From: an uncultured Pelagibacteraceae bacterium
GTDB taxonomy: Bacteria; Pseudomonadota; Alphaproteobacteria; Pelagibacterales; Pelagibacteraceae
Assembly: GCA_902630665.1 (NCBI GenBank)
Contig: CACOVP010000002.1
Span: 1-64,000, forward strand
Direction of reading: 5' to 3'
Length of the DNA stretch: 64,000 bases
In this document: piece by piece, positions 21,084 to 29,922 of the stretch
Layout: each line of letters opens with the position of its first letter
Numbering within the stretch: position 1 is the stretch's first letter
Program-made: the position numbers and the translations under genes
Notes under the pieces: generated by a model
What the model was told of the DNA's origin: nothing
Seen by the model: the letters and a program-made list of their open reading frames with translations, nothing else
The model's database searches: none

Positions 21084-22074
21084 CAGTGCTTTTATTTTGA
21101 TAAGCTCTAATAATCTTTGAGACTAAAGGGTGTCTCACAACATCTTTATCATCAAATTCTATAATCTTAATTTCTTTTAAATTTTTTAAGATTTCTTGTG
21201 ATTTAATTAAACCCGACTGTGACTTATTAATTAAATCAATTTGTGATGGATCGCCATTAACTACGAGTTTCGAATTTTCGCCAATTCTTGTTAAAAACAT
21301 TTTTATTTGTGTTTCTGTGGCATTTTGAGCTTCGTCGAGTATCGCAAAGCAATTTTTTAGAGTTCTACCTCTCATAAATGCCAACGGAGCGATTTCGATT
21401 TCACCAGATGCTATTTTTTTATCAATTTTATCAGCTCCAAAAAGTTCATATAGAGCGTCATATAATGGTCTTAGATATGGATCAACTTTTTCTTTCATGT
21501 CACCAGGTAGAAAACCAAGTTTTTCCCCTGCCTCTACGGCAGGCCTAGATAGAATTACTCTATCTATTTTTTTCTCCATTAGTAAAGTAACACCAACTGA
21601 AACTGCTAAAAAACTTTTACCAGTCCCAGCAGGTCCTAAAGATATAATAATATTATTTTCTTTTAATGCTTTAATATAATCCGATTGCTTATTAGAGCGA
21701 GCTATCACTGATTTTCTTGGTGTTTTAATCAATTGATTTAATGACTTTATTTTTGTGTCACTTATATTTATATTTTCTTTCACGGCTGAAATTATATCAT
21801 CTTTCTCAATTATTTTAGTAAGAGAATACTTGTTAATTAAAAATTTTATTGCCTCACAAAAAGCATTTATATCATCTTTTTTACCTTTGCATGTAATTGA
21901 ATTTCCCCTAAAAAAAACATCTGTATTTGTTGATTTCGATAAATCTTTAATATTTTGGTCAAATTGTCCAACTAAAGACATGAGCATTTCATTGTCATTA
22001 ATTTGAATGTTGATTGTTTCCTTATCAATTTTTTTTATATTGATGTTTTGGTCTATTGTACTAACTTCTGACAT
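21070..22074 (-). CDS. ybeZ: PhoH-like ATPase (YbeZ)
   Basis: Starting from the ATG at 22074, which immediately follows the miaB stop, the product is 334 residues. A TTG 15 bases upstream lies inside miaB and is a poorer start. The ATPase domain has Walker A GPAGTGKS, followed by LSRPAVEAGEKLGFLPGD and FAILDEAQNA, all PhoH hallmarks. PhoH-like proteins are ATPases linked to YbeY and RNA metabolism. It sits between miaB and ybeY in the usual order. Confidence 0.93.
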   Translation of the reverse strand: MSEVSTIDQNINIKKIDKETINIQINDNEMLMSLVGQFDQNIKDLSKSTNTDVFFRGNSITCKGKKDDINAFCEAIKFLINKYSLTKIIEKDDIISAVKENINISDTKIKSLNQLIKTPRKSVIARSNKQSDYIKALKENNIIISLGPAGTGKSFLAVSVGVTLLMEKKIDRVILSRPAVEAGEKLGFLPGDMKEKVDPYLRPLYDALYELFGADKIDKKIASGEIEIAPLAFMRGRTLKNCFAILDEAQNATETQIKMFLTRIGENSKLVVNGDPSQIDLINKSQSGLIKSQEILKNLKEIKIIEFDDKDVVRHPLVSKIIRAYQNKSTDDNN

Positions 22075-22075
22075 T

Positions 22076-23410
22076 TTATGCTGCAACAATTCGGTTATCT
22101 ACTTCACTTGCAATTTTACCTTTAAAGCTATTTTGATTTCCGTCAATTATTTTTACTCTTTTTATATTACCTTTTAAATCTTTTTTACTTTCCACAATAA
22201 CTGCATTAAAATATTCGTCTCTTCCAAAAAAATTTTCTCCATTTTTTATTCTATTTTCAAATAAAACAGTTGTTTTATTATTTAAAATATTTTGCCTATA
22301 ATCTAATTTAATTTTTTCTGAAATCTCTTGGAAAATAATCAAACGTTCTTTTGCAACACTTGATTCGGTCTGTTTTGTCTCAAACGCTGGGGTGCCAGGC
22401 CTTGCACTGAACATAAAAGAATAAGAATTTATATACTTTACTTTTCTGAGTAGATTAAGTGTATCCTGAAAATCTTGTTCTGTTTCTCCAGGATATCCAA
22501 TTATAAAGTCACTGGAAAATTTTATTAATGGGTTTGCTTTTAAGATTTTATCTATTAAATTAAGGTAATCCTCGACGGTATGCTTTCTATTCATAGCTTT
22601 TAAAATTTTATTTGATCCACTTTGTACTGGTAAATGTATTAAAGGCATGAGTTTTTTTGAAATCGCGTGCACTTCAATTAAGTCTTCGGAAAAATCTACT
22701 GGGTGTGATGTTGTATATCTTATCCTATCAATTTTTTTTATTTTTTCAATTTCTCTAATTAAATTTGAAAGCTTTTTACCCTCAAAGTTATACGCATTTA
22801 CATTTTGTCCTAAAAGTGTAATTTCTTTAACACCGTTATTTGCTAAATCGTTACTTTCGCTAATAAGTTCATCGAAAGATCTAGAAAACTCAGCTCCCCT
22901 AGTATAAGGCACAACACAAAAGTTGCAAAATTTATCGCATCCTTCTTGAATAGTTAAAAATGAGGATACATTACTATTAGAGTTTTTATTCTGACTCAGT
23001 TTATCAAATTTATCAATTGTATTAAAATCAGTAAAATTTAATTTTGTCTTATCTTTTTCTATTTTTAGTAATGTCTCGTTAAATTTATGATATGACTGCG
23101 GACCAATAACAGCATCAATATATTTCTCTTTTTCTAAAATTAAGTCTCCTTCTGCTTGGGCCACACAACCAGTTATAATAACTATAGGTTTTTTTTTATT
23201 TCTAAACTTTTTTTTTATTCTTCCAACATGATGATAAACTTTATCTGTTGCTTTTTCTCTTATGTGACAAGTATTTAAAACATGACAATCTGCTTGGTCT
23301 ACATTTTCAGTTTTTTTATAACCAATAGCTTCAACAAAATCATAGATACGTTTACTGTCGTATTCGTTCATTTGGCAACCAAAAGTTTTTATGAAGATTT
23401 TTTTTTCCAA
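22076..23410 (-). CDS. miaB: tRNA-2-methylthio-N6-dimethylallyladenosine synthase MiaB
   Basis: The 444-residue methylthiotransferase has the three cysteines of the auxiliary cluster (Cys12, Cys48, Cys82), the radical-SAM CxxxCxxC motif (Cys158, Cys162, Cys165) and a C-terminal TRAM domain. It adds a methylthio group to A37 of tRNAs reading UNN codons. It starts just after fur, in a tsaB-fur-miaB-phoH-ybeY-lnt-metK run. Confidence 0.97.
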   Translation of the reverse strand: MEKKIFIKTFGCQMNEYDSKRIYDFVEAIGYKKTENVDQADCHVLNTCHIREKATDKVYHHVGRIKKKFRNKKKPIVIITGCVAQAEGDLILEKEKYIDAVIGPQSYHKFNETLLKIEKDKTKLNFTDFNTIDKFDKLSQNKNSNSNVSSFLTIQEGCDKFCNFCVVPYTRGAEFSRSFDELISESNDLANNGVKEITLLGQNVNAYNFEGKKLSNLIREIEKIKKIDRIRYTTSHPVDFSEDLIEVHAISKKLMPLIHLPVQSGSNKILKAMNRKHTVEDYLNLIDKILKANPLIKFSSDFIIGYPGETEQDFQDTLNLLRKVKYINSYSFMFSARPGTPAFETKQTESSVAKERLIIFQEISEKIKLDYRQNILNNKTTVLFENRIKNGENFFGRDEYFNAVIVESKKDLKGNIKRVKIIDGNQNSFKGKIASEVDNRIVAA

Positions 23411-23411
23411 T

Positions 23412-23831
23412 TTATTTTTTTATTTTTGAACCATAAAGTTCTAATTTATGATCAACGAGATTGTAACCCAATTTTTTTGCAATTTTTTTCTGTAGTTCTT
23501 CAATATCTTTGTCAACAAATTCTACGATTTCACCACTATTTATATCTATTAAATGATTGTGATCATCATTAATTTCGTAACGTGCTTTGCCAGCTTTAAA
23601 ATCATGTTTGACTAAGATTCCTGCTTCTTCAAATAGTTTTACAGTTCTATAAACAGTAGCTATGCTTATTTTATCATCTATCGAAGTAACTCTTTTATGA
23701 AGCTCGTCAACATCTGGATGATCTTTTGATCCATATACCTCTTTGGACTCTGACAACACTTTTGCTATTACTTTTCTCTGATCAGTGAGCCTAACGCCTT
23801 TTTGCTTACATTTTTCTTCAATAATACTCAT
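23412..23831 (-). CDS. fur: Fur-family ferric (or manganese) uptake regulator
   Basis: The 139-residue protein has the Fur winged helix (RLTDQRKVIAKVLSES and ISIATVYRTVKLFEEAGIL) and the dimerisation/metal domain with DHNHLIDINSGEIVEF. The C-terminal CxxC zinc site of E. coli Fur is missing, as in many alphaproteobacterial Fur/Mur proteins, so the sensed metal (iron or manganese) cannot be settled from sequence. It is the second Fur-superfamily gene in the window after irr. It is followed within a base by miaB. Confidence 0.9.
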   Translation of the reverse strand: MSIIEEKCKQKGVRLTDQRKVIAKVLSESKEVYGSKDHPDVDELHKRVTSIDDKISIATVYRTVKLFEEAGILVKHDFKAGKARYEINDDHNHLIDINSGEIVEFVDKDIEELQKKIAKKLGYNLVDHKLELYGSKIKK

Positions 23832-23839
23832 ATCTTAAT

Positions 23840-24214
23840 TTAACTTAAATAGATGGGCTTAATCAATTTTTTTTCTATTAAATTCTTTTTCAATAAATTT
23901 TCAATATTAGATTGATTAAATTCCCTTAAATCAGTGTTTTTATAACCATATAATCTAATATTTTTAGATATTTCTAAGCCTTTTGCCACCGCTAATGATA
24001 TTCTGATCCCTGAAAAACTTCCAGGGCCTTGATTTACTATAACGCTAAAATTTTTGTCTAATTTTATACTATGTGATTTTAAAAATTTATAAATAACTGA
24101 AACTAACCGTTCATTTTTTTTTTGAAAATTATAAACAAAAAAATCTTTATTTATTCTCAATCCTAATTTATCATCCTTGCCAATGAATTTTATAATTAAA
24201 AAATTTTTTATCAT
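23840..24214 (-). CDS. tsaB: Short TsaB-like tRNA threonylcarbamoyladenosine biosynthesis protein
   Basis: The 124-residue protein contains the TsaB hallmark GPGSFSGIRISLAVAKGL (residues 68-85) and ends with IKPIYLS, equivalent to the PxYLR end of full TsaB. Typical TsaB is 210-230 residues, so the second half is largely missing while both ends are kept. TsaB scaffolds the TsaD-TsaE complex for t6A in tRNA. rimI, which often follows tsaB, is absent and fur comes next. The start codon region overlaps the divergent deacetylase gene by 32 bases. Confidence 0.8.
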   Translation of the reverse strand: MIKNFLIIKFIGKDDKLGLRINKDFFVYNFQKKNERLVSVIYKFLKSHSIKLDKNFSVIVNQGPGSFSGIRISLAVAKGLEISKNIRLYGYKNTDLREFNQSNIENLLKKNLIEKKLIKPIYLS

Positions 24215-25241
24215 AATATTGATTATTATATCTTTTCAGACTTATTCTTCAAAGTTATTTACGGCGACTGAACTTCGTTTTGACGATTTTGGTCTTATTT
24301 CTATAATGTATCATAGATTTGATGAAGAAAAATATCCGTCAACAAATATTCAGCTTGAAGTTTTCAAAGAACAACTTGAAATTATAGACCAAGAGGGCTT
24401 AAAATTTATTCATCCAAAGAATTTCGAGAAAAGTCTTTCTGAAAATAAAAATGAAAGAAAAGTTCTATTAACAATTGATGATGGATTGTCTTCTTTTTAT
24501 GAAAATGCATGGCCTATTTTAAAAGAGAGGAAAATTCCTTTCATTTTATTTGTAAACACGAGAGAAGTAGGTGCTTATAATTATATGAATTGGGATCAAA
24601 TTATTGAACTTCACAAAAACGAAAATGTAGAAATAGGAAATCACAGTCACTCTCATGAGTACTTAGTAGAAGAAACACCAGAAAAAATTAAAATGGATAT
24701 TATTACTTCTAGAGAGATTTTCAAAAAAAAATTGGGCAGAAATTCTAAGTTTTTTTCCTATCCTTTTGGAGAATATAGCCTTGAGTTTAAAAAAATTATT
24801 TATGATCTTGGTTTTAAATATGCTTTTGGTCAACATTCTGGGGTGATTGATGAAACAAAAGACTTATTTGAATTACCTAGATATCCAATTAATCAAAAAT
24901 ATGGTGAAATAAAAAGATTCAAAACATTGATGAAGACACTTCCGCTTAAGTACAAAAGTATTACGCCTGAAGATAAATACTTATTGCAGTCAAAAAATCC
25001 ACCTCTAGTGAAAATTGAATTCCACGAAAATATTAAAAATCTCAGCCAGATTAACTGTTTTTCAAATGAGGGAAACCGATGGAGAAATTCACAAATTTCT
25101 TTTAAAGAAGCCAATATCTTAGAAATTTTGATCGCTGAAAAATTTGTAGGTGAAAGAGGCAGAATAAACTGTTCCTTAAAAGAAAAAAATAACTACTGGA
25201 GATGGTTAGGAATTCAGTATGTTATAAGTGAAAACAATTAA
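24183..25241 (+). CDS. Secreted polysaccharide deacetylase (NodB-like)
   Basis: Using the ATG at 24183 the protein has 352 residues, with a signal peptide (IIKKFFIIILIIISFQTYSSKLFTA region) followed by a NodB-type domain. LLTIDDGLSSFYEN gives the paired aspartates and EIGNHSHSHEYL the metal-binding histidines. An earlier TTG at 24177 adds only two residues. It probably removes acetyl groups from a cell-surface or peptidoglycan polysaccharide; the substrate is unknown. Its signal-peptide coding sequence is antisense to the tsaB N-terminus, and its 3' end overlaps the convergent Bax-like gene by 4 bases. Confidence 0.85.
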   Translation: MNFIIKKFFIIILIIISFQTYSSKLFTATELRFDDFGLISIMYHRFDEEKYPSTNIQLEVFKEQLEIIDQEGLKFIHPKNFEKSLSENKNERKVLLTIDDGLSSFYENAWPILKERKIPFILFVNTREVGAYNYMNWDQIIELHKNENVEIGNHSHSHEYLVEETPEKIKMDIITSREIFKKKLGRNSKFFSYPFGEYSLEFKKIIYDLGFKYAFGQHSGVIDETKDLFELPRYPINQKYGEIKRFKTLMKTLPLKYKSITPEDKYLLQSKNPPLVKIEFHENIKNLSQINCFSNEGNRWRNSQISFKEANILEILIAEKFVGERGRINCSLKEKNNYWRWLGIQYVISENN

Positions 25242-26746
25242 GAATTTAATTCTACTTGCTTAACTGAATTTACTAGCTTAACAGGTTCAAAATCTGACAA
25301 TCTATTTTGCGTTATTATTTGATTTAATATCTTGGTGTATTCTGATCCAGTCTGTGCGTAATTTTTTAAAGTATCAGTTAAATCTAACCCGGTGATATTC
25401 TTTTTTTTGTTTCTTAGACTTTTTCTTTTTTCTCTAAACTTAGAATAACTTTTGTGAGTATTTAAATTATTTTTATATGCCTTTACAGAAGCTCTTAGTA
25501 TTGGAAACTTAAGAATTTTATGTTTTTTATTATCATCTCTTTTTAAGGGGGCTATGCCTTGTCCGTCCCAAGTCCACTGTCCGAAAATTGCGTTTCCCTC
25601 CAAAGCAAATCTAGATGTTCCCCATCCGCTTTCTTTTGCTGCTTGCGCTAACGCTATTGAAACGGGTACCATATCCATCCTCAGCAATAATTGATCAAGA
25701 TCTCCCTTTTTAACTTTATACTCTAATAATTTTTGTCTTAACCATTGTTTTTCTATATCTGAAGTAAATTTTTTCTTAGATAAAATTTTTAATTTTTTTC
25801 TATCGTCAAGAATTTTTTCATTTTCAGCCACAATAAGTGGTAAAACTATTTTTATAAATGTCTCTTTTTTTAGTTGTACACTTCTTAAATTATCTAAGTC
25901 TCTTGGAAATTGGGTAAAGTATATTGGTTTTACTAACTTTTCATTTCTTACTTTTCTTAAGTCATAATCAACGTCTTTAAAAAGTTGAATCACAGTTTCG
26001 GTTTTTAAATTAAGATCTGGTAAAATAACTTCTGTTACGTTTTTTTCTTTAACCTTTAATTCAGGTTTTTTAATTTCTTTTTTTGGTTTTACCTCAGGTT
26101 TTTTAGTCAGTTGTTTTGGTTGGGTTTCGGTTTTTTTTGTATCCTTTTTAATTATTTTTTCAGGTTTTTTCATTTCTATCTTGCTTTTTATAAGATCAAA
26201 ATTTTTATAAGTGTTAATACCTCCAATTACTAATGTTGTAACTCCAACAACTACGAAAAATCCTAAAATTACATTTTTTGCGCTTTTGTTATCAATTTGT
26301 TGATTATATATTGAATTAAATACGTCAGTAAAAAGGTTTCCAAAAAATGTTGCAACGGTTGTCCCTAATTTAGGAAGAACGTTTAAGAAATTGACACCGA
26401 TATTGCCTGACACTCTCCATAAAGAATTTATACCTCTATTAACTTTTCTAGAGGTATCGTGTTTGTAATTATCAACTTTTCTGAAAAATCTATTTTTGTC
26501 TTTTATCTTTTCTTCTTTATAGTCAGCTATATTGCTTCTGAACTTAGAAAAAGGTTTTGTAAAATTATCTTTGAAGAAGCTGCTTTTAAAGTCTTTTGGA
26601 ATAATAATTTTATTTTTTTTAAGTATTAACTCTATTTGTCCAATAGTTAAATCTTTTCTACGTTTTGTATAATCTTGAATTTCTTTAACGTTATAAATAT
26701 AAGCAAGCTCTAATAGTTTATCTCTGTAACTTAATTTTTTTTTCAT
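25238..26746 (-). CDS. Membrane-anchored Bax/FlgJ-like N-acetylglucosaminidase
   Basis: The 502-residue protein has a lysine-rich cytoplasmic N-terminus (1-150), one transmembrane helix (about 158-180), a low-complexity Lys/Pro segment (about 192-236) and a C-terminal glucosaminidase domain. The catalytic glutamate is likely Glu372 in QAAKESGWGTSRF, followed by GNAIFGQWTW. This domain matches Bax-type peptidoglycan hydrolases. The Lys/Pro linker may span the periplasm to reach the wall. It is the last gene of the murJ-trpS-nfu run. Confidence 0.82.
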   Translation of the reverse strand: MKKKLSYRDKLLELAYIYNVKEIQDYTKRRKDLTIGQIELILKKNKIIIPKDFKSSFFKDNFTKPFSKFRSNIADYKEEKIKDKNRFFRKVDNYKHDTSRKVNRGINSLWRVSGNIGVNFLNVLPKLGTTVATFFGNLFTDVFNSIYNQQIDNKSAKNVILGFFVVVGVTTLVIGGINTYKNFDLIKSKIEMKKPEKIIKKDTKKTETQPKQLTKKPEVKPKKEIKKPELKVKEKNVTEVILPDLNLKTETVIQLFKDVDYDLRKVRNEKLVKPIYFTQFPRDLDNLRSVQLKKETFIKIVLPLIVAENEKILDDRKKLKILSKKKFTSDIEKQWLRQKLLEYKVKKGDLDQLLLRMDMVPVSIALAQAAKESGWGTSRFALEGNAIFGQWTWDGQGIAPLKRDDNKKHKILKFPILRASVKAYKNNLNTHKSYSKFREKRKSLRNKKKNITGLDLTDTLKNYAQTGSEYTKILNQIITQNRLSDFEPVKLVNSVKQVELNS

Positions 26747-26753
26747 GCTAAAA

Positions 26754-27308
26754 TTATACTGCCTCCACAGAATTGACCTCTTTTACATAATGCTTTAAAA
26801 GATTTTGCACACCCTGTTTCAAAGTCATTACCGAACTCGGACATCCTGAGCAACTGCCTTGTAACTCGACTTTTACTACACCGTTTTCAAAAGATTTAAA
26901 TTTAATATCTCCCCCGTCTCGAGCAACGGCAGGTCTTATTTTTGTATTTAAAACATCTATTATTTTGCTCACTGTATCATCTTTATTTTTTGTAGAAGTT
27001 CTATTTTCTGGTTCTTTAATGTTCTTTAGAATTGGTTCATTATTGTTTTCAAAATAATCGTTTAGATGAGAAATGACCATTGGTTTCAATTCGGTCCAAG
27101 AAACTTCATCGCTTTTCTTTACAGAAATGAAATTTTTAGATAAAAGTACAAGCTCTACTCCTTTAAAATTCAAAAGTTCTTTAATAAAATCATTTGACAA
27201 GTTTTTTTTGTTATTTTTCTGGAACTCCTCTGTCCCGGCCGCTGAAATAGTCTTTTCTGACAGGAACTTTAAAGAATTTGGATTTGGAGTGGCTTCAATT
27301 TGTATCAT
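26754..27308 (-). CDS. NifU-family iron-sulfur cluster carrier (Nfu type)
   Basis: The 184-residue protein has an Nfu N-terminal domain (starting IQIEATPNPNSLKFL) and a C-terminal NifU-like domain (about 108-180) with Cys153 and Cys156 in GSCSGCPSS that carry a [4Fe-4S] cluster between subunits. Nfu delivers clusters to enzymes such as lipoate synthase or MiaB. The two-domain order matches alphaproteobacterial and mitochondrial NFU1. It lies 12 bases after trpS. Confidence 0.92.
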   Translation of the reverse strand: MIQIEATPNPNSLKFLSEKTISAAGTEEFQKNNKKNLSNDFIKELLNFKGVELVLLSKNFISVKKSDEVSWTELKPMVISHLNDYFENNNEPILKNIKEPENRTSTKNKDDTVSKIIDVLNTKIRPAVARDGGDIKFKSFENGVVKVELQGSCSGCPSSVMTLKQGVQNLLKHYVKEVNSVEAV

Positions 27309-27320
27309 GGGAAATTTATA

Positions 27321-28325
27321 TTATATCAGTCCCACTTTTTCACGTATATTTTTTAGGTTTTCCTCAGCGATTATATTGGCTTTTTCCTTACCTTTTTTTA
27401 AGATTTGCTCTAAGTGCGACTTATCGTTTAAAAGTTTTTCTATTTCTTTGCCCACAGGAGTAATCTCTTTCACCAAAAGTTCTGTTAAATTTTTTTTTAA
27501 GAAAGAGTAATCTTTGCCGGACATTTCGTTTAAAACTTTATCTAAGCTTATTTTAGAAATTTCTGAGTAAATATTTATCAAATTTAAAGCTTCAGGTTTT
27601 TGTTCTAAACTTTTCAAATTATCAGGTATTGGTTCAGAGTCTGATTTAGCTTTTTTAATTTTTTTATCTATATCGTCCGCACTGTCTTTCAAATTAATTC
27701 TTGAGTAATCTGATTCTTCAGATTTGCTCATCTTTTTTTTTCCATCTCTTAAACTCATTACTCTTGCTACGTTTTTAGAAATTAAAGGCTCTGGTAAAGG
27801 AAAAAAACCTTTACAATTAAAATCACTATTAAATTTTTGAGCTATATCTCTGGACAGTTCTAAATGTTGTTTTTGATCTGCTCCAACTGGTACATGAGTT
27901 GCTTTATAGAGAAGAATATCTGCAGCCATTAAATTTGGATAAATATATAAACCAACACTTGCTTTTTCTTTGTCAGAACCAGCTTTGTCTTTAAATTGTG
28001 TCATTCTATTTAACCACCCAATTCTTGAAGTGCAATTTAAAATCCATGCAAGCTCGGCGTGCCCAGAAACTGCAGATTGATTAAATATTATACTTCTATC
28101 TGGATTTAATCCAGTAGCAAGAAAACTGGCTAAAGTTTCGAAGACATTTTCTCTTAGATCACTGGGCTTTTGGAAAACTGTAATGGCGTGTAAGTCAACT
28201 ACACAATAGATGCAATCCATCTCTTTTTGAAGGGAAACAAAGTTTTTTAGTGCTCCTAAATAGTTCCCTAAATGCAAATTTCCTGTTGGCTGAACTCCGG
28301 AAAATACTAATTTTTTTTTACTCAT
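27321..28325 (-). CDS. trpS: Tryptophanyl-tRNA synthetase
   Basis: The 334-residue class I synthetase has the HIGH-type motif HLGN at 18-21 and the KMSKS motif in GKKKMSKSEES, plus the ADILLYKATHVPVGADQKQHLE block. It charges tRNA-Trp. The ATG directly follows the murJ stop, so the pair is co-transcribed as in many alphaproteobacteria (murJ-trpS-nfu). Confidence 0.97.
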   Translation of the reverse strand: MSKKKLVFSGVQPTGNLHLGNYLGALKNFVSLQKEMDCIYCVVDLHAITVFQKPSDLRENVFETLASFLATGLNPDRSIIFNQSAVSGHAELAWILNCTSRIGWLNRMTQFKDKAGSDKEKASVGLYIYPNLMAADILLYKATHVPVGADQKQHLELSRDIAQKFNSDFNCKGFFPLPEPLISKNVARVMSLRDGKKKMSKSEESDYSRINLKDSADDIDKKIKKAKSDSEPIPDNLKSLEQKPEALNLINIYSEISKISLDKVLNEMSGKDYSFLKKNLTELLVKEITPVGKEIEKLLNDKSHLEQILKKGKEKANIIAEENLKNIREKVGLI

Positions 28326-29852
28326 TTAATTTGCTTTATAATTCCTAATTTTTAATAAACCTAACAGATTGCAAGATAACAAATAAACAATTCCTGCGAA
28401 ACCTATAATTATAAATAAATAAATTGACTTATAATTGTAATCGTAATCGAGATACCTAGCATATTTTTCGAGAGTGAGTAGTAATACTAATGACATAATA
28501 ATTGTGGAAATTACAATTTTTAAAATATTTAAAAATAATTTCTTTTGTAATACTAAAAAGCTATTTTTTTTGAGTAAAAATAAATAAATAAAAACTCCTA
28601 TCCACGTTGATATAGTTGTAGCTATTGGAATGATAATAAATCCTAAAGAATTGAAGAAGCTTAAACTTATAATAACATTTAAAAAAACAATAAATGAAGA
28701 AATATAAAAAGGAATTTTTGTATTGTCCCTTGCAAAGAAAAAGTTAGCTAAGATTTTAATCAATGCAAAAGCTACAATACCATAACCAAAAAACATTAAA
28801 GCTGTTGAGGTTATTTCAACATCTTTTGAGCTAAAAGAACCATATCCAAATAGTCCGTTTATTATTTCTTGAGAAGCAATTATTAAACCTAAACTAGCTG
28901 GTAGAGAAAGTAATATAGACAACATTAATGATTTATTTTGAAGATCGCTAACTTTTTTAAAATTTTTTGTTTTAAATGCTTTTGAAAGAACTGGTAAAGA
29001 AACAGTGCCCACAGCTATGCCCGCTACAGCTAAGTTTATTTGATAAACTCTATCTGCATAATATAAGTATGAAACTGCACCAGACTGGAATGAGGCAATA
29101 ATAGTCCCCACTAAAATATTTATTTGAGTAACTCCAGAAGAAAAAATACTCGGAATTAATTTTTTAAAAAAAAATTTCACTTTCCCAGTGAGTTTATAAT
29201 TAAATCTTACTTTTGGTTTATAAAATTTAGTGGACATATAGATTAAGAAAATTAACTGAACTATACCTGCTATAGTAACTCCAAAGGATAAAAGCTTTGC
29301 TATATTTAAATTTTGAAAATATGAAATTACAATACTAAAAATTAATACTAAATTTAAAATAATGGGTGCGGCGGCAGCTGCAGCAAATTTATTGTTAGAA
29401 TTAAGTATTCCAGAAAAAAAAGATGATAAACTTACAAATAATAGAAAAGGGAAAGTTATCCTCGTTAATTCTACAGCTAGATTAAATTTTATTTCATCAG
29501 TTATAAATCCTGGTGCAATCAGGTAAACTAAGTATGGCGTAAATATCTCTGCCAATGTTACAATGAAAGTTAAAATTAGAAGCAATAAGCCAAATATGTC
29601 ATCCGCAAAATTTTTTCCTTTTATTTCACTTTCTATGTTTGCGGCTGTGTAACTGGGAATAAATGCTGCATTGAAGGTTCCTTCAGCAAATAGACGTCTG
29701 AAGGTATTAGGTAGCCTAAATGCAACGAAAAAAGCGTCAGCAAAGATTGATGCTCCTAGAAAAAAAGCTATCAAAATATCTCTAAGGTAGCCTAAAATTC
29801 TGCTGATTAGTGTATAAAAACTAAATATTGAGGTTGAAGAAAGCAGGTTCAT
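28326..29852 (-). CDS. murJ: Lipid II flippase MurJ
   Basis: The 508-residue polytopic membrane protein has about 14 hydrophobic segments and the MVF-family N-terminal pattern LISRILGYLRDILIAFFLG and ADAFFVAFRLPNTFRRLFAEGTFNAAFIP. It flips lipid II across the inner membrane for peptidoglycan synthesis. It heads the murJ-trpS-nfu-Bax-like series and diverges from maeB across a 70-base gap. Confidence 0.95.
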   Translation of the reverse strand: MNLLSSTSIFSFYTLISRILGYLRDILIAFFLGASIFADAFFVAFRLPNTFRRLFAEGTFNAAFIPSYTAANIESEIKGKNFADDIFGLLLLILTFIVTLAEIFTPYLVYLIAPGFITDEIKFNLAVELTRITFPFLLFVSLSSFFSGILNSNNKFAAAAAAPIILNLVLIFSIVISYFQNLNIAKLLSFGVTIAGIVQLIFLIYMSTKFYKPKVRFNYKLTGKVKFFFKKLIPSIFSSGVTQINILVGTIIASFQSGAVSYLYYADRVYQINLAVAGIAVGTVSLPVLSKAFKTKNFKKVSDLQNKSLMLSILLSLPASLGLIIASQEIINGLFGYGSFSSKDVEITSTALMFFGYGIVAFALIKILANFFFARDNTKIPFYISSFIVFLNVIISLSFFNSLGFIIIPIATTISTWIGVFIYLFLLKKNSFLVLQKKLFLNILKIVISTIIMSLVLLLTLEKYARYLDYDYNYKSIYLFIIIGFAGIVYLLSCNLLGLLKIRNYKAN

Positions 29853-29922
29853 AAATAATCTAAATTAGGCCATAAATTTATAGTGAATTAAATTTCTTTA
29901 TATTACATACTCATAAGGATAA

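Noticed and set aside
26097..26175. Repeat-like T/G-rich tract in the Bax-like gene
   Set aside because: It encodes the Lys/Pro-rich linker and is explained by low-complexity protein sequence. It is not a CRISPR or DNA repeat array.
29853..29922. Glycine or other riboswitch before maeB
   Set aside because: The divergent gap is only 70 bases of AT-rich sequence with a plain ribosome site. It is too short and lacks a structured aptamer.
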